Shown piece by piece: positions 46,903-55,775 of a stretch of DNA of 64,000 nt (positions within the stretch are counted from its first letter, which is position 1; each line of letters starts with the position of its first letter). The notes under the pieces are model-generated. The model was not told the origin of the DNA, made no database searches, and saw nothing but the letters and a program-made list of their open reading frames with translations. Both the position numbers and the translations under genes were made by a program. This stretch comes from Streptomyces triticisoli (GTDB taxonomy: Bacteria; Actinomycetota; Actinomycetes; Streptomycetales; Streptomycetaceae). The DNA lies in NCBI RefSeq assembly GCF_003270085.1, contig NZ_QFDQ01000011.1, positions 1 through 64,000 of the forward strand, written 5' to 3'.

Positions 46903-47787
46903 TTGCCGTTCACACTCAGTCATGCGGCGGCCGTACTGCCCGCCGTGCGCGGCGACGGGTCGGGTCGGGGCCGGCTGGTGCCGGCGGTGCTCGTGGCGGG
47001 CTCCTTCGCGCCCGACATGACCTATTACGCGGCGAGTGCCGTGCCCGGCGCGATGCAGTTCGGCGCGGTCACGCACTCCCTGCCCGGGGTGCTCACGCTC
47101 GATGTGCTCATCGCCTGGGCGCTGGTGGGGCTGTGGCTGGTGGTGCGCGAACCGCTGGTGGCGCTGCTGCCGCGCCCGCTTCAAGGGCGTACGGCGGCGC
47201 TGGTGCGGTGCGGGGCGCCACGCGCGCGCGTGGGGGCGTCCTCGGTGCTGTGGTGGTACGTCTCCGCCGCGCTGGGCGCGCTGACGCATGTGGTGTGGGA
47301 CGAGTTCACCCACCTCGACCGGTGGGGGATGCGGCAGTTCCCGGTGCTCGGGCAGCAGGTGGCGGGCCTGCCGGTCTACACGTACCTGCAGTACGGCAGC
47401 TCGGTGGTGGCGGCGGTCGCGATCGCCGCCTTCCTGGTCCGCGCGCTGCGACGGGTGCCGGCGGGTGAGCCCGCGGGGGTGCCCGCGCTGTCGGTGCGGG
47501 ACCGGTGGCGGGCCGGGGCCGTGCTCGTCGGCTGCGCGGCGGCCGGGGCCGTGCAGCGGCTCGTCAGGGCCTGGGCCTTCCTTCAGGAGGCCGGAGCCGG
47601 GGCCGGCGTCGGGGCCAGGGTGCGGGACGTGGTGCCGACGCTGTGCTTCGGCGCGGGCACGGGACTGCTGGTGGGGCTGCTGGTGTACGCCGCCGCGGTC
47701 AGGGCGTGGCGTCCGGCTCGGGGCCCTGCCGGTGACCCCGGTCCTGACCGGGCCGGTGCGGGGGCGGGCCTGCGGAGCGGTCACTGA
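46903..47787 (+). CDS. DUF4184 family integral membrane protein
   Basis: 294 residues with about six hydrophobic segments. The start MPFTLSHAAAVLPAVRGD and the pattern GSFAPDMTYY ... LGALTHVVWDEFTHLD are the family signature; the His and Asp residues resemble metal ligands of related membrane hydrolases. Function unknown. The start is TTG 46903 with AAGGAG at 5 nt; family similarity begins there. The last 89 nt overlap the convergent hypothetical gene. Confidence 0.9.
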   Translation: MPFTLSHAAAVLPAVRGDGSGRGRLVPAVLVAGSFAPDMTYYAASAVPGAMQFGAVTHSLPGVLTLDVLIAWALVGLWLVVREPLVALLPRPLQGRTAALVRCGAPRARVGASSVLWWYVSAALGALTHVVWDEFTHLDRWGMRQFPVLGQQVAGLPVYTYLQYGSSVVAAVAIAAFLVRALRRVPAGEPAGVPALSVRDRWRAGAVLVGCAAAGAVQRLVRAWAFLQEAGAGAGVGARVRDVVPTLCFGAGTGLLVGLLVYAAAVRAWRPARGPAGDPGPDRAGAGAGLRSGH

Positions 47788-48118
47788 CGGGGGCGGGTGT
47801 CACGGTGGCGACGAAGACGGTGACGTGCCGGGCCGGGCCCGGCCGGGGCAGGTGCGCGAGGAGGAGCGCGAGGTAGCCGCGGGCGACGTCGGCCCACAGC
47901 CACCAGGGGGGTGTCGCTCCGGGGGCGGGCCCGCCGGGCGTCAGCCGGCGGCGGAGGTGCCGCGCGGCGCGGCACAGGGGCGTCGTCAGGCCGGTGGGGA
48001 CGCGGGCGGTGTTCGCGTCGGCCGCGAAAGGCGGAACCGATGGCGGCGGCTCGGCGGGGACCTCGCCGATGTCCGCCCGGACCACCGCCGGCCGGTGGTT
48101 GAGCGTGCGTATACCCAT
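47699..48118 (-). CDS. Conserved-looking hypothetical protein
   Basis: 139 residues starting MGIRTLNHRPAVVRADIGEV. The centre TGLTTPLCRAARHLRRRLT and the hydrophobic WWLWADVARGYLALLLAHL suggest one amphipathic or weakly membrane-associated segment; the tail is Pro/Arg-rich. ATG 48118 has AGGA at 7 nt. The reading is supported by codon bias in the first 100 residues, but the overlap with DUF4184 leaves doubt. No family recognised. Confidence 0.5.
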   Translation of the reverse strand: MGIRTLNHRPAVVRADIGEVPAEPPPSVPPFAADANTARVPTGLTTPLCRAARHLRRRLTPGGPAPGATPPWWLWADVARGYLALLLAHLPRPGPARHVTVFVATVTPAPVSDRSAGPPPHRPGQDRGHRQGPEPDATP

Positions 48119-48189
48119 GCCCGCATCCTGGCGGGCATGGCTGACGACTGCGTTTCTGCGGGGGCCACGTGAGTGACGGGCCCGGCCTC

Positions 48190-48216
48190 GCGGGGACACC
48201 CCGGAGGGGTCCCCGC
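48190..48216. terminator. 8-bp hairpin between hypothetical gene and polA
   Basis: GCGGGGAC (48190-48197) pairs with GTCCCCGC (48209-48216). It is upstream of the minus-strand hypothetical gene and may be part of its leader or a weak terminator. Confidence 0.4.
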
Positions 48217-48292
48217 CGGGCGGGCCACTGCGCCGAGGGTCCGGCTGACGCCTCCGGGTCGCAGAGCGCTCGGCCTGCCGCCACGGGCACTG

Positions 48293-48324
48293 CGGGCAGG
48301 GGACACCGCGGTGTCCCCTGCCCG
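48293..48324. terminator. 32-bp perfect palindrome downstream of polA
   Basis: CGGGCAGGGGACACCG and its exact complement form a 32-nt palindrome (48293-48324), about 108 nt past the polA stop. It can fold as a 15-bp hairpin. Probable polA terminator; a dimeric protein site is also possible. Confidence 0.6.
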
Positions 48325-48431
48325 CCAGGACGGGTGGGGCCGAAGCGGGGCAGAGCCCTGGCCCGGTCTCCGGGGCGAAGCCTCGTCGGGCTGGGGCGGA
48401 GCCCCGGATCCCCGCCACCGCGCCGCGCAGG

Positions 48432-51158
48432 CTAGTGCGCCGCCGACTCCCAGTCCGGGCCGACACCCACCGAGACGTCCAGAGGGGCCCTGAGCCGGAC
48501 CGCGCCGGGCATCTCGTGGCGGATGATCTCCTCGGTGGCCGCGCGCTCGCCGGGGGCGATCTCCAGGACGATTTCGTCGTGGACCTGCAGCAGTATCCGG
48601 GAGGCGAGGCCGGCCTCGCGCAGGGCGCGGTCCACGCGCAGCATGGCGATCTTGACGATGTCGGCCGCCGTGCCCTGGATCGGCGCGTTGAGGGCCATCC
48701 GCTCCGCCATCTCACGACGCTGGCGGTTGTCGCTGTTGAGGTCGGGCAGGTAGCGGCGGCGGCCGAAGAGGGTTTCGGTGTAGCCGGTCGCCCGTGCCTC
48801 GTCGACCACACGGTGCAGATAGTCCCGTACGCCGCCGAAGCGCTCGAAGTAGGCGTCCATCAGGGCGCGGGCCTCGGCCGCCTCGATGTTCAGCTGCTGG
48901 GAGAGGCCGAAGGCCGACAGCCCGTACGCCAGGCCGTACGACATCGCCTTGATCTTGCGGCGCATCTCCGGGTCCACGGCCGAACGGTCGACGCCGAAGA
49001 CCTGGGAGGCGGCCGTGGTGTGCAGGTCCTCGCCGGAGGTGAACGCCTCGATCAGGCCCGCGTCCTCGGACAGGTGGGCCATCACGCGCAGCTCGATCTG
49101 GCTGTAGTCGGCGGTCATCAGCGACTCGAAGCCCTCGCCGACGACGAAGCCGCGGCGGATGGCCCGGCCCTCGTCGGTGCGGACGGGGATATTCTGCAGG
49201 TTGGGGTCGGTGGAGGACAGACGGCCGGTCGCGGCGACCGTCTGGTTGAAGGTCGTGTGGATACGGCCGTCCGCGGCGATGGTCTTGATCAGGCCCTCGA
49301 CGGTGACGCGGAGCTTGGCCTGCTCACGGTGACGGAGCATGATCACCGGCAGCTCGTTCTCCGTCTGGCCGGCGAGCCAGGCCAGGGCGTCGGCGTCGGT
49401 GGTGTAGCCCGTCTTGGTCCTCTTCGTCTTCGGCAGGGCGAGCTCGCCGAAGAGGACCTCCTGGAGCTGCTTGGGCGAGCCGAGGTTGAACTCGTGGCCG
49501 GCCGCCGCGTGCGCCTCCTTCACCGCCTGCTGCACCGCGCCGGCGAACGTCTGTTCCATCGTTTCGAGGTGGGCGCGGTCGGCGGCGATGCCGTGCCGCT
49601 CCATGCGGGCGAGCAGTGCGGAGGTGGGCAGCTCCACGTCGCGCAGCAGGTCGGCCGCGCCGACTTCCTGGAGGCGGTCCTCGAAGGCCTCGCCCAGGTC
49701 GAGGATGGTGCGGGCCTGGATCATCAGGGCCTCGGCCTCGGCGCCCTCGTCCGCGCCGAAGGCGAGCTGGCCGTCGGCCTGGGCGGCGGGGGCGAGCTCG
49801 CGGTGCAGGTACTCCAGGGACAGCGCGTCCAGGTCGAAGGAGCGGCGGCCCGGCTTGACCAGGTAGGCGGCGAGCGCGGTGTCCATGGTGACGCCCTCGA
49901 CGTGCCAGCCGTGCTCGGCGAGGACCCGCATCGCGCTCTTGGCGTCGTGGAAGACCTTGGGCCGGCCGGTGTCGGCCAGCCAGTCGGCGAACGCGCCCTC
50001 GTCGGCCTCGTCCAGCTGGGTCGGGTCGAACCAGGCCGCGGCTCCCCCGGGCGCGGCGAGCGCGACCTCGGCGACGGAGCCCGTGCCCAGCGCCCAGGCG
50101 TGAACGGTGGCGACACCGAGGGTCTGTGCGCCGTGCTCGGCGAGCCAGCCGGCCAGCTCGCCGGTGCCGAGCACGCTGCCGTCCAGCTCCACGCCGTCCG
50201 CGGCGACCGGGGTGGTCTCGGCCTCGTCGGCGCCCGGGTCGACGGCGAAGAGGCGCTCCCGCAGGGAGGGGTTGCGGATCTCCAGGGTGTCCAGGATCAT
50301 CGCGACGGCCTTGCGGTCGTACGGCGTGCGCGCGAGGTCGGTGACCTCCCTGGACAGCTCGACGCTCCGCTCCAGCTCGGTGAGACGGCGGTTGAGCTTG
50401 ACGGACTCCAGGTGCTCCCGCAGGTTCTGCCCGGCCTTGCCCTTGACCTCGTCGGCACGCTCGACGAGCTGGGCGAAGGAACCGAACTGGTTGATCCACT
50501 TCGTGGCCGTCTTCTCGCCCACGCCGGGGATGCCGGGCAGGTTGTCGGACGGGTCGCCGCGCAGGGCGGCGAAGTCCGGGTACTGGGCGGGCGTCAGCCC
50601 GTACTTCTCGACGACCTTCTCCGGGGTGAACCGGGTCAGCTCGGAGACACCCTTCGTGGGATACAGCACCGTGGTGTGCTCGCTGACCAGCTGGAAGGAG
50701 TCCCGGTCGCCGGTGACGATCAGCACCTCGAAGCCCTCGGCCTCGGCCTGGGTGGCGAGGGTGGCGATCACGTCGTCCGCCTCGTACCCCTCGACGGCGA
50801 AGCGGGCCGCGTGCATCGCGTCGAGCAGCTCGCAGATCAGCTCGACCTGGCCCTTGAACTCGTCCGGCGTCTTGGAGCGGTTCGCCTTGTAGTCGGCGAA
50901 CTCCTCCGAGCGCCACGTCTTGCGGGACACGTCGAACGCCACCGCGAAGTGCGTGGGTGCCTCGTCACGCAACGTGTTGGCCAGCATCGACGCGAAGCCG
51001 TAGATCGCGTTCGTCGGCTGCCCGGTCGCGGTGGTGAAGTTCTCCGCGGGCAGCGCGAAGAACGCGCGGTAGGCCAGTGAGTGCCCGTCCATGAGCATCA
51101 GCCGCGGGCGGCTGCCGCCGGGGGTGCTGTCGGTCTTCTTCGATGCTGTATCTGCCAC
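48432..51158 (-). CDS. polA: DNA polymerase I (PolA)
   Basis: 908 residues. The N-terminal 5'-3' exonuclease domain has LMLMDGHSLAYRAFFAL, AFDVSRKTWRSEEFADYKAN, GYEADDVIATLA, VTGDRDSFQLV and PSDNLPGIPGVGEKTA. The middle 3'-5' exonuclease region lacks the DxE and the other catalytic acids (LGVATVHAWALG at motif I), so proofreading is probably absent, as usual in actinobacteria. The polymerase core is intact: TADYSQIELRVMAHLSED (motif A), RRKIKAMSYGLAYGLSAFGL (O-helix) and LLQVHDEIVLE (motif C). GTG 51158 lies 7 nt after CAGGAT, a weak -10 that may make it leaderless. Used in Okazaki fragment processing and repair. Confidence 0.97.
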   Translation of the reverse strand: MADTASKKTDSTPGGSRPRLMLMDGHSLAYRAFFALPAENFTTATGQPTNAIYGFASMLANTLRDEAPTHFAVAFDVSRKTWRSEEFADYKANRSKTPDEFKGQVELICELLDAMHAARFAVEGYEADDVIATLATQAEAEGFEVLIVTGDRDSFQLVSEHTTVLYPTKGVSELTRFTPEKVVEKYGLTPAQYPDFAALRGDPSDNLPGIPGVGEKTATKWINQFGSFAQLVERADEVKGKAGQNLREHLESVKLNRRLTELERSVELSREVTDLARTPYDRKAVAMILDTLEIRNPSLRERLFAVDPGADEAETTPVAADGVELDGSVLGTGELAGWLAEHGAQTLGVATVHAWALGTGSVAEVALAAPGGAAAWFDPTQLDEADEGAFADWLADTGRPKVFHDAKSAMRVLAEHGWHVEGVTMDTALAAYLVKPGRRSFDLDALSLEYLHRELAPAAQADGQLAFGADEGAEAEALMIQARTILDLGEAFEDRLQEVGAADLLRDVELPTSALLARMERHGIAADRAHLETMEQTFAGAVQQAVKEAHAAAGHEFNLGSPKQLQEVLFGELALPKTKRTKTGYTTDADALAWLAGQTENELPVIMLRHREQAKLRVTVEGLIKTIAADGRIHTTFNQTVAATGRLSSTDPNLQNIPVRTDEGRAIRRGFVVGEGFESLMTADYSQIELRVMAHLSEDAGLIEAFTSGEDLHTTAASQVFGVDRSAVDPEMRRKIKAMSYGLAYGLSAFGLSQQLNIEAAEARALMDAYFERFGGVRDYLHRVVDEARATGYTETLFGRRRYLPDLNSDNRQRREMAERMALNAPIQGTAADIVKIAMLRVDRALREAGLASRILLQVHDEIVLEIAPGERAATEEIIRHEMPGAVRLRAPLDVSVGVGPDWESAAH

Positions 51159-51241
51159 GTCCCCGATCCTGCCACGGACCGCTGACAGTCGGCTCCGCCC
51201 TCGGGCGGGGCGGGGGCTCACCCACGGTGGGGTGAGGGGTT

Positions 51242-51540
51242 CCGTCCCCGGGGCTCCGCCCCAGACCCCTGTTCGGGGCTGCGCCCCGGCTTGGCCCACC
51301 CGGCCCGCCCGTCTCGGTAGGAGGAGAGGTCCCGTCCCTGGGGCTCCGCCCCAGACCCCGTTCGGGGCTGCGCCCCGGCTTGGCCCACCCGGCCCGCCCG
51401 TCTCGGTAGGAGGAGAGGTCCCGTCCCTGGGGCTCCGCCCCAGACCCCGTTCGGGGCTGCGCCCCGGCTTGGCCCACCCGGCCCGCCCGTCTCGGTAGGA
51501 GGAGAGGTTCCGTCCCTGGGGCTCCGCCCCAGACCCCGGC
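51242..51540. repeat. Tandem repeat, 89-90-bp unit, three full copies plus a partial one
   Basis: Units begin at 51242, 51332, 51421 and 51510 (spacing 90, 89, 89). Each carries GGGGCTCCGCCCC and CCCCGTTCGGGG palindromes and a GTAGGAGGAGAGGT block. Copies 2 and 3 look identical, so the array is recent or kept uniform. It fills much of the 640-bp gap upstream of polA. Confidence 0.9.
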
Positions 51541-51796
51541 GGGGGCTTCGCCCCCTGCGCCCCCAGCGGGGCCGCCACGACGGCCCGCCCCCGTTCGCCC
51601 CGGCATCACGGCGTCGCCGTGCGCGTGCCCATGCCCGCGGCGCCGATCCGCAGCGCTCCTTGCCGCTGCGCGCCCTGTGCGGACTCCCTCCGGCCGTAAT
51701 CTCCAACGTCGTTGACACCGACGTCTCCTCGGGGAAGAAACGGCGTGGGAAGATCGTGGGTGGTCTTCAGTCCGCGTGGTCGAAGGGGAGCGTGCG
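51541..51796. other. Intergenic region before the FdhF gene
   Basis: Contains a diverged copy of the hairpin module (GGGGGCTTCGCCCCC at 51541-51555) and the presumed promoter of the molybdoenzyme gene; no gene with a convincing start is seen. A minus-strand frame to 51606 is possible but unsupported. Confidence 0.5.
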
Positions 51797-54076
51797 ATGG
51801 TGGCGAAGGCGCCGAAGGGGGATCCGGTTCAGGACGCGCCGGAGGTCGTCGAGCCGCAGCACGCGGCGGCGGGGTTGCCGGCCATCGGGCACACACTGCG
51901 GATGGCACAGCGTCAGATGGGGGTGCGGCGCACCGCGTTGACGTTGCTGCGGGTCAACCAGAAGGACGGGTTCGACTGCCCGGGGTGCGCGTGGCCGGAG
52001 CCGGAGCAGCGGCATGCGGCGGAGTTCTGTGAGAACGGGGCGAAGGCGGTCGCCGAGGAGGCCACCCTGCGCCGGGTCACCCCGGAGTTCTTCGCCACGC
52101 ACCCCGTGTCCGAACTGGCGGAGAAGAGCGGCTACTGGCTGGGGCAGCAGGGGCGGCTCACGCATCCGATGTACCTGCCCGAGGGCGCCGATCACTACGA
52201 ACCGGTGAGCTGGGAGCGGGCCTTCGACATCGTCGCCGAGGAGATCTCCGCCCTGGCCTCCCCCGACGAGGCCGTCTTCTACACCTCCGGCCGCACCAGC
52301 AACGAGGCCGCGTTCCTCTACCAGCTCTTCGCCCGCGAGCTCGGCACCAACAACCTGCCCGACTGTTCCAACCTGTGCCACGAGTCCTCCGGCTCGGCCC
52401 TGTCGGAGACGATCGGCGTCGGCAAGGGCAGCGTCCTGCTGGAGGACCTGTACAAGGCCGACCTGATCATCGTGGCCGGGCAGAACCCGGGGACGAACCA
52501 CCCGCGCATGCTCTCCGCCCTGGAGAGGGCCAAGGCCGGCGGCGCGAGGATCATCAGTGTCAATCCGCTGCCCGAGGCCGGTCTCGAGCGGTTCAAGAAC
52601 CCGCAGACCCCGCAGGGCATGCTCAAGGGCGCCGCGCTCACCGACCTGTTCCTGCAGATCCGCATCGGCGGCGACCAGGCCCTCTTCCGCCTCCTGAACA
52701 AGCTGGTCATCGAGACCGAGGGCGCGGTCGACGAGGAGTTCGTCCGGCAACACACCCACGGGTACGAGGAGTTCGCCGCCGCCGCCCGCGCCGCCGACTG
52801 GGACGAGACGCTCGCCGCGACCGGTCTGACGCGCGAGCGGATCGAGGAGGCGCTGCGCATGGTGCTCGCCTCGAAGCGCACCATCGTGTGCTGGGCGATG
52901 GGACTGACCCAGCACAAGCACTCCGTGCCGACCATCCGCGAGATCGTCAACTTCCTGCTGCTGCGCGGCAACATCGGCCGGCCGGGCGCGGGCGTGTGCC
53001 CGGTGCGCGGCCACTCCAACGTGCAGGGCGACCGCACCATGGGCATCATCGAGCGGCCCGCCCCCGCCTTCCTGGACGCCCTGGAGAAGGAGTTCGGCTT
53101 CGCCCCGCCGCGCGCGCACGGCTACGACGTCGTACGGGCCATCCGCGCCCTGCGCGACGGTGCGGCGAAGGTGTTCTTCGCCATGGGCGGCAACTTCGTG
53201 GCCGCCTCCCCCGACACCGACGTCACCGAGGCGGCCGTGCGCCGCGCCCGGCTGACCGTGCACGTGTCGACCAAGCTCAACCGCTCGCACGTCGTCACGG
53301 GCGCGCGTGCCCTGATCCTGCCGACACTGGGCCGCACCGAGCGCGATCTGCAGGCCGGCGGCGAGCAGTTCGTCACCGTCGAGGACTCCATGGGCATGGT
53401 GCACGCCTCCCGTGGCCGGCTTCAGCCCGCGAGCGTCCACCTGAAGTCCGAGCCGGCCATCGTGTGCCGGCTGGCCCGCCGGGTGCTGGGCGAGCACAGC
53501 GTGGTGCCGTGGGAGGAGTTCGAGAAGGACTACGCCACGATCCGCGACCGCATCGCCCGCGTGGTCCCCGGCTTCGAGGACTTCAACGCGCGCGTGGCCC
53601 GCCCCGGAGGCTTCACGCTCCCCCACGCCCCGCGCGACGAGCGCCGCTTCCCCACGGCCACCGGCAGGGCCAACTTCACCGCCGCGCCCGTGGAATACCC
53701 CGAGCTGCCCGAGGGCCGGCTGCTGCTGCAGACGCTGCGCTCGCACGACCAGTACAACACCACCGTCTACGGCCTGGACGACCGCTACCGCGGGATCAGG
53801 AACGGCCGGCGGGTGGTGCTGGTCAACCCCGAGGACGCGCGGGCGCTGGGCGTCGCCGACGGGTCGTACGTGGACCTGGTCGGCGAGTGGAGGGACGGCG
53901 TGGAGCGGCGGGCGCCCGGCTTCCGGGTCGTGCACTATCCGACCGCGCGCGGGTGTGCGGCGGCGTACTACCCGGAGACCAACGTCCTGGTGCCGCTGGA
54001 CGCCACCGCGGACACCAGCAACACCCCGGCCAGCAAGTCCGTCGTGGTGCGTCTGGAACAATCGGCGACCGACTGA
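51797..54076 (+). CDS. FdhF/YdeP family molybdopterin oxidoreductase
   Basis: 759 residues. A molybdopterin guanine dinucleotide enzyme related to the large subunit of formate dehydrogenase. FDCPGCAWPEPE near residue 55 has only a CxxC, not the four Cys of a [4Fe-4S] site. Active-site region LPDCSNLCHESSGSALSETI has a Cys, not selenocysteine. MGD-binding segments VAGQNPGTNHPRMLSALE and FAMGGNFVAASPDT, and C-terminal TANVLVPLDATADTSNTPA-type end follow. YdeP-type enzymes are poorly understood; acid resistance is one reported link. ATG 51797 has GGGGAG 6 nt upstream. The thioesterase gene follows on the same strand. Confidence 0.92.
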   Translation: MVAKAPKGDPVQDAPEVVEPQHAAAGLPAIGHTLRMAQRQMGVRRTALTLLRVNQKDGFDCPGCAWPEPEQRHAAEFCENGAKAVAEEATLRRVTPEFFATHPVSELAEKSGYWLGQQGRLTHPMYLPEGADHYEPVSWERAFDIVAEEISALASPDEAVFYTSGRTSNEAAFLYQLFARELGTNNLPDCSNLCHESSGSALSETIGVGKGSVLLEDLYKADLIIVAGQNPGTNHPRMLSALERAKAGGARIISVNPLPEAGLERFKNPQTPQGMLKGAALTDLFLQIRIGGDQALFRLLNKLVIETEGAVDEEFVRQHTHGYEEFAAAARAADWDETLAATGLTRERIEEALRMVLASKRTIVCWAMGLTQHKHSVPTIREIVNFLLLRGNIGRPGAGVCPVRGHSNVQGDRTMGIIERPAPAFLDALEKEFGFAPPRAHGYDVVRAIRALRDGAAKVFFAMGGNFVAASPDTDVTEAAVRRARLTVHVSTKLNRSHVVTGARALILPTLGRTERDLQAGGEQFVTVEDSMGMVHASRGRLQPASVHLKSEPAIVCRLARRVLGEHSVVPWEEFEKDYATIRDRIARVVPGFEDFNARVARPGGFTLPHAPRDERRFPTATGRANFTAAPVEYPELPEGRLLLQTLRSHDQYNTTVYGLDDRYRGIRNGRRVVLVNPEDARALGVADGSYVDLVGEWRDGVERRAPGFRVVHYPTARGCAAAYYPETNVLVPLDATADTSNTPASKSVVVRLEQSATD

Positions 54077-54185
54077 GCGTTCGCTCAGTGAGCAGTCGGC
54101 CAGCCGTCGGTCAGCGACCCCGGCCGGCGACTCCGCTCAACACGCCGATCAACACGCCGATCAACGACGAACGGAGCCGGACGCC

Positions 54186-54707
54186 ATGGGCGAGCAGCAC
54201 CACGTGAAGTTCCCTCAGGAAGTCCTCGACGAGTACGCCGCCCTCGGCATCGACCTGCCCGCCCTGTTCTCCGCCGGACACCTCGGCACCCGCATGGGCG
54301 TGCAGATCCTGGAGGCGTCCGCCGACCGCGTCGTCGGCACCATGCCGGTGGAGGGCAACACCCAGCCCTACGGGCTGCTGCACGGCGGCGCCTCCGCCGT
54401 CCTCGCCGAGACCCTCGGCTCCGTCGGCTCCATGCTGCACGGCGGCAGCTCCAAGATCGCCGTCGGCGTCGACCTGAACTGCACCCACCACCGCGGGGTC
54501 CGCTCCGGCCTGGTCACGGGCGTGGCCACGCCCGTCCACCGGGGACGCTCGACGGCGACGTACGAGATCGTCATCAGCGACGAGGAGGGGCGGCGGGTGT
54601 GCAGCGCCCGCCTGACCTGCCTGCTGCGCGACGTGAACCCGGGCGACGGCAACCCCGGCGGCCCCGGCAACTCCGGTGGCCCCGGCAGCCTCTCCGTGGC
54701 CGGCTGA
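54186..54707 (+). CDS. PaaI-type hotdog-fold thioesterase
   Basis: 173 residues. The hotdog motif with NTQPYGLLHGGASAVLAETLG supplies the catalytic region, followed by VGVDLNCTHHRGVRSGLVTG and a beta-rich end. Typical substrates are acyl-CoA esters, in phenylacetate metabolism or as general CoA housekeeping. The C-terminus carries an extra Gly/Pro/Asn repeat (GDGNPGGPGNSGGPG). ATG 54186 has GGAG 9 nt upstream. A direct repeat AACACGCCGATC occurs in the spacer after the molybdoenzyme gene. Confidence 0.9.
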   Translation: MGEQHHVKFPQEVLDEYAALGIDLPALFSAGHLGTRMGVQILEASADRVVGTMPVEGNTQPYGLLHGGASAVLAETLGSVGSMLHGGSSKIAVGVDLNCTHHRGVRSGLVTGVATPVHRGRSTATYEIVISDEEGRRVCSARLTCLLRDVNPGDGNPGGPGNSGGPGSLSVAG

Positions 54708-54836
54708 GCCACCGAGCGGCCTCCCCCCGGCCGTTGCTCCCGGACCCGGCCGACCCTAACGTCGTGGCATGGCAACGGGAGGAGCCCCCCGGCCGGGGGC
54801 ACGGGAGGCCGACGGTGCCGGCAAAGGGCCGTCGCG

Positions 54837-55487
54837 GTGAGCGGCATCGGTCCGCTCGAACCGGGCGAGGGCACGCGCGCGTGGGACGCGCCCGGCCCCG
54901 ACGACCCGCCCCGCACCACCCCGGCGCACGGCCCCCTCGCACGGTTGCACCAACGGCACCGCCGCGCCGTCCTCACGGCCGCCGTGCTCATCCTCCTTCT
55001 CGCGGGCGGCGGTTACCTCCACGCCACCCGTGACCACACCCCGCGGCCCGCGCCCTCTGCCCCGTCTTCCCCCTCGCCTTCGCCCCCGCCCTTTCCCTCC
55101 CAGGTCACCGATGTCTCCTACCTGGACGCGGTGGTCACGCCGCCTGGCGACACGGGGGCCAGGAGCTTCAGCTTCGCGGTGCTGGTCAGTGTGCGATCCG
55201 GCCCGCCCGTGACCGTGACCCACATCGGCCAGCCGTACGCGGGACTCTCCGTCACCTCCGAGCCCCGGCCCCCTTTCCGCACGAAGGCGGGATCCGCACA
55301 AAAGATTGTCATCACCATGCATGTAAAGGAATGCACGGAGGTTCCGGAGAGCGCCACACTGCCTTTTCTGAACGTGACACTGCGTAATGTAAGAACAATT
55401 CAAGCGCACAGTTTCATCCTCGGCCCACGCTACGCGCAGGACCTCTCCCATGCTCTTCAGGTAGCCTGCGGCAACGATTTCAGGTAA
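54837..55487 (+). CDS. Single-pass membrane protein with extracytoplasmic domain
   Basis: 216 residues. A cytoplasmic N-terminus with many Pro and acidic residues, one hydrophobic segment (AVLTAAVLILLLAGGGYL, about 45-62) and a Pro/Ser linker lead to a beta-rich extracytoplasmic domain (VTDVSYLDAVVTPPG, VTVTHIGQPYAGLSV, IVITMHVKECTEVPES). No known family recognised. The last 200 bp are AT-richer than neighbours and use rare codons such as AGA, GTA and CAA. Start GTG 54837 lacks a strong ribosome binding site. Confidence 0.78.
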   Translation: MSGIGPLEPGEGTRAWDAPGPDDPPRTTPAHGPLARLHQRHRRAVLTAAVLILLLAGGGYLHATRDHTPRPAPSAPSSPSPSPPPFPSQVTDVSYLDAVVTPPGDTGARSFSFAVLVSVRSGPPVTVTHIGQPYAGLSVTSEPRPPFRTKAGSAQKIVITMHVKECTEVPESATLPFLNVTLRNVRTIQAHSFILGPRYAQDLSHALQVACGNDFR

Positions 55488-55775
55488 TTACCAAAACGCC
55501 CGAGACGCCTGAACCCAACTCTCCGCTTCCTGCAGGTTCTTGGAACCCGGACCGGGCGAATCGGCCTGAATTCCACTGTTCCGCCCGTGCACTACCGCTC
55601 CGCATTAGGTCGGGTGATAACAAGAACATCACAGCATCGCTCAGACCCTCCTCGATGTTCGCTGCTCACGCCTAGAGTCACGGCCAGTCACGGCGCGGTC
55701 GGGAAAGATCTTCGGACCGACGCTCGACTCGGTCTCTTCCAGGGGGGAGAGGCTGCGCCAGGGAAAGGACTGATC
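55488..55775. promoter_or_regulatory. Upstream region of the liv operon
   Basis: 288 bp without a gene. A TAGAGT hexamer (55673-55678) is a candidate -10 about 100 nt before livK, without a clear -35. No strong palindrome was seen that would suggest an Lrp or CodY-like operator. Confidence 0.35.

Noticed and set aside
48435..51080. 881-codon frame opposite polA
   Set aside because: Antisense shadow: Val/Gly/Asp-rich without any motif; polA is certain.
51242..51540. CRISPR array
   Set aside because: Repeats are directly abutting 89-bp units without unique spacers, and no cas gene is near.
51606..51908. 100-codon minus-strand frame before the FdhF gene
   Set aside because: Its front half is antisense to the molybdoenzyme start and Pro/Arg-rich; no ribosome binding site. 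A shorter gene within it cannot be excluded.
52341..52410. Selenocysteine (TGA) formate dehydrogenase
   Set aside because: The active-site position is a TGC/TGT Cys in an open frame and no SECIS-like need arises.
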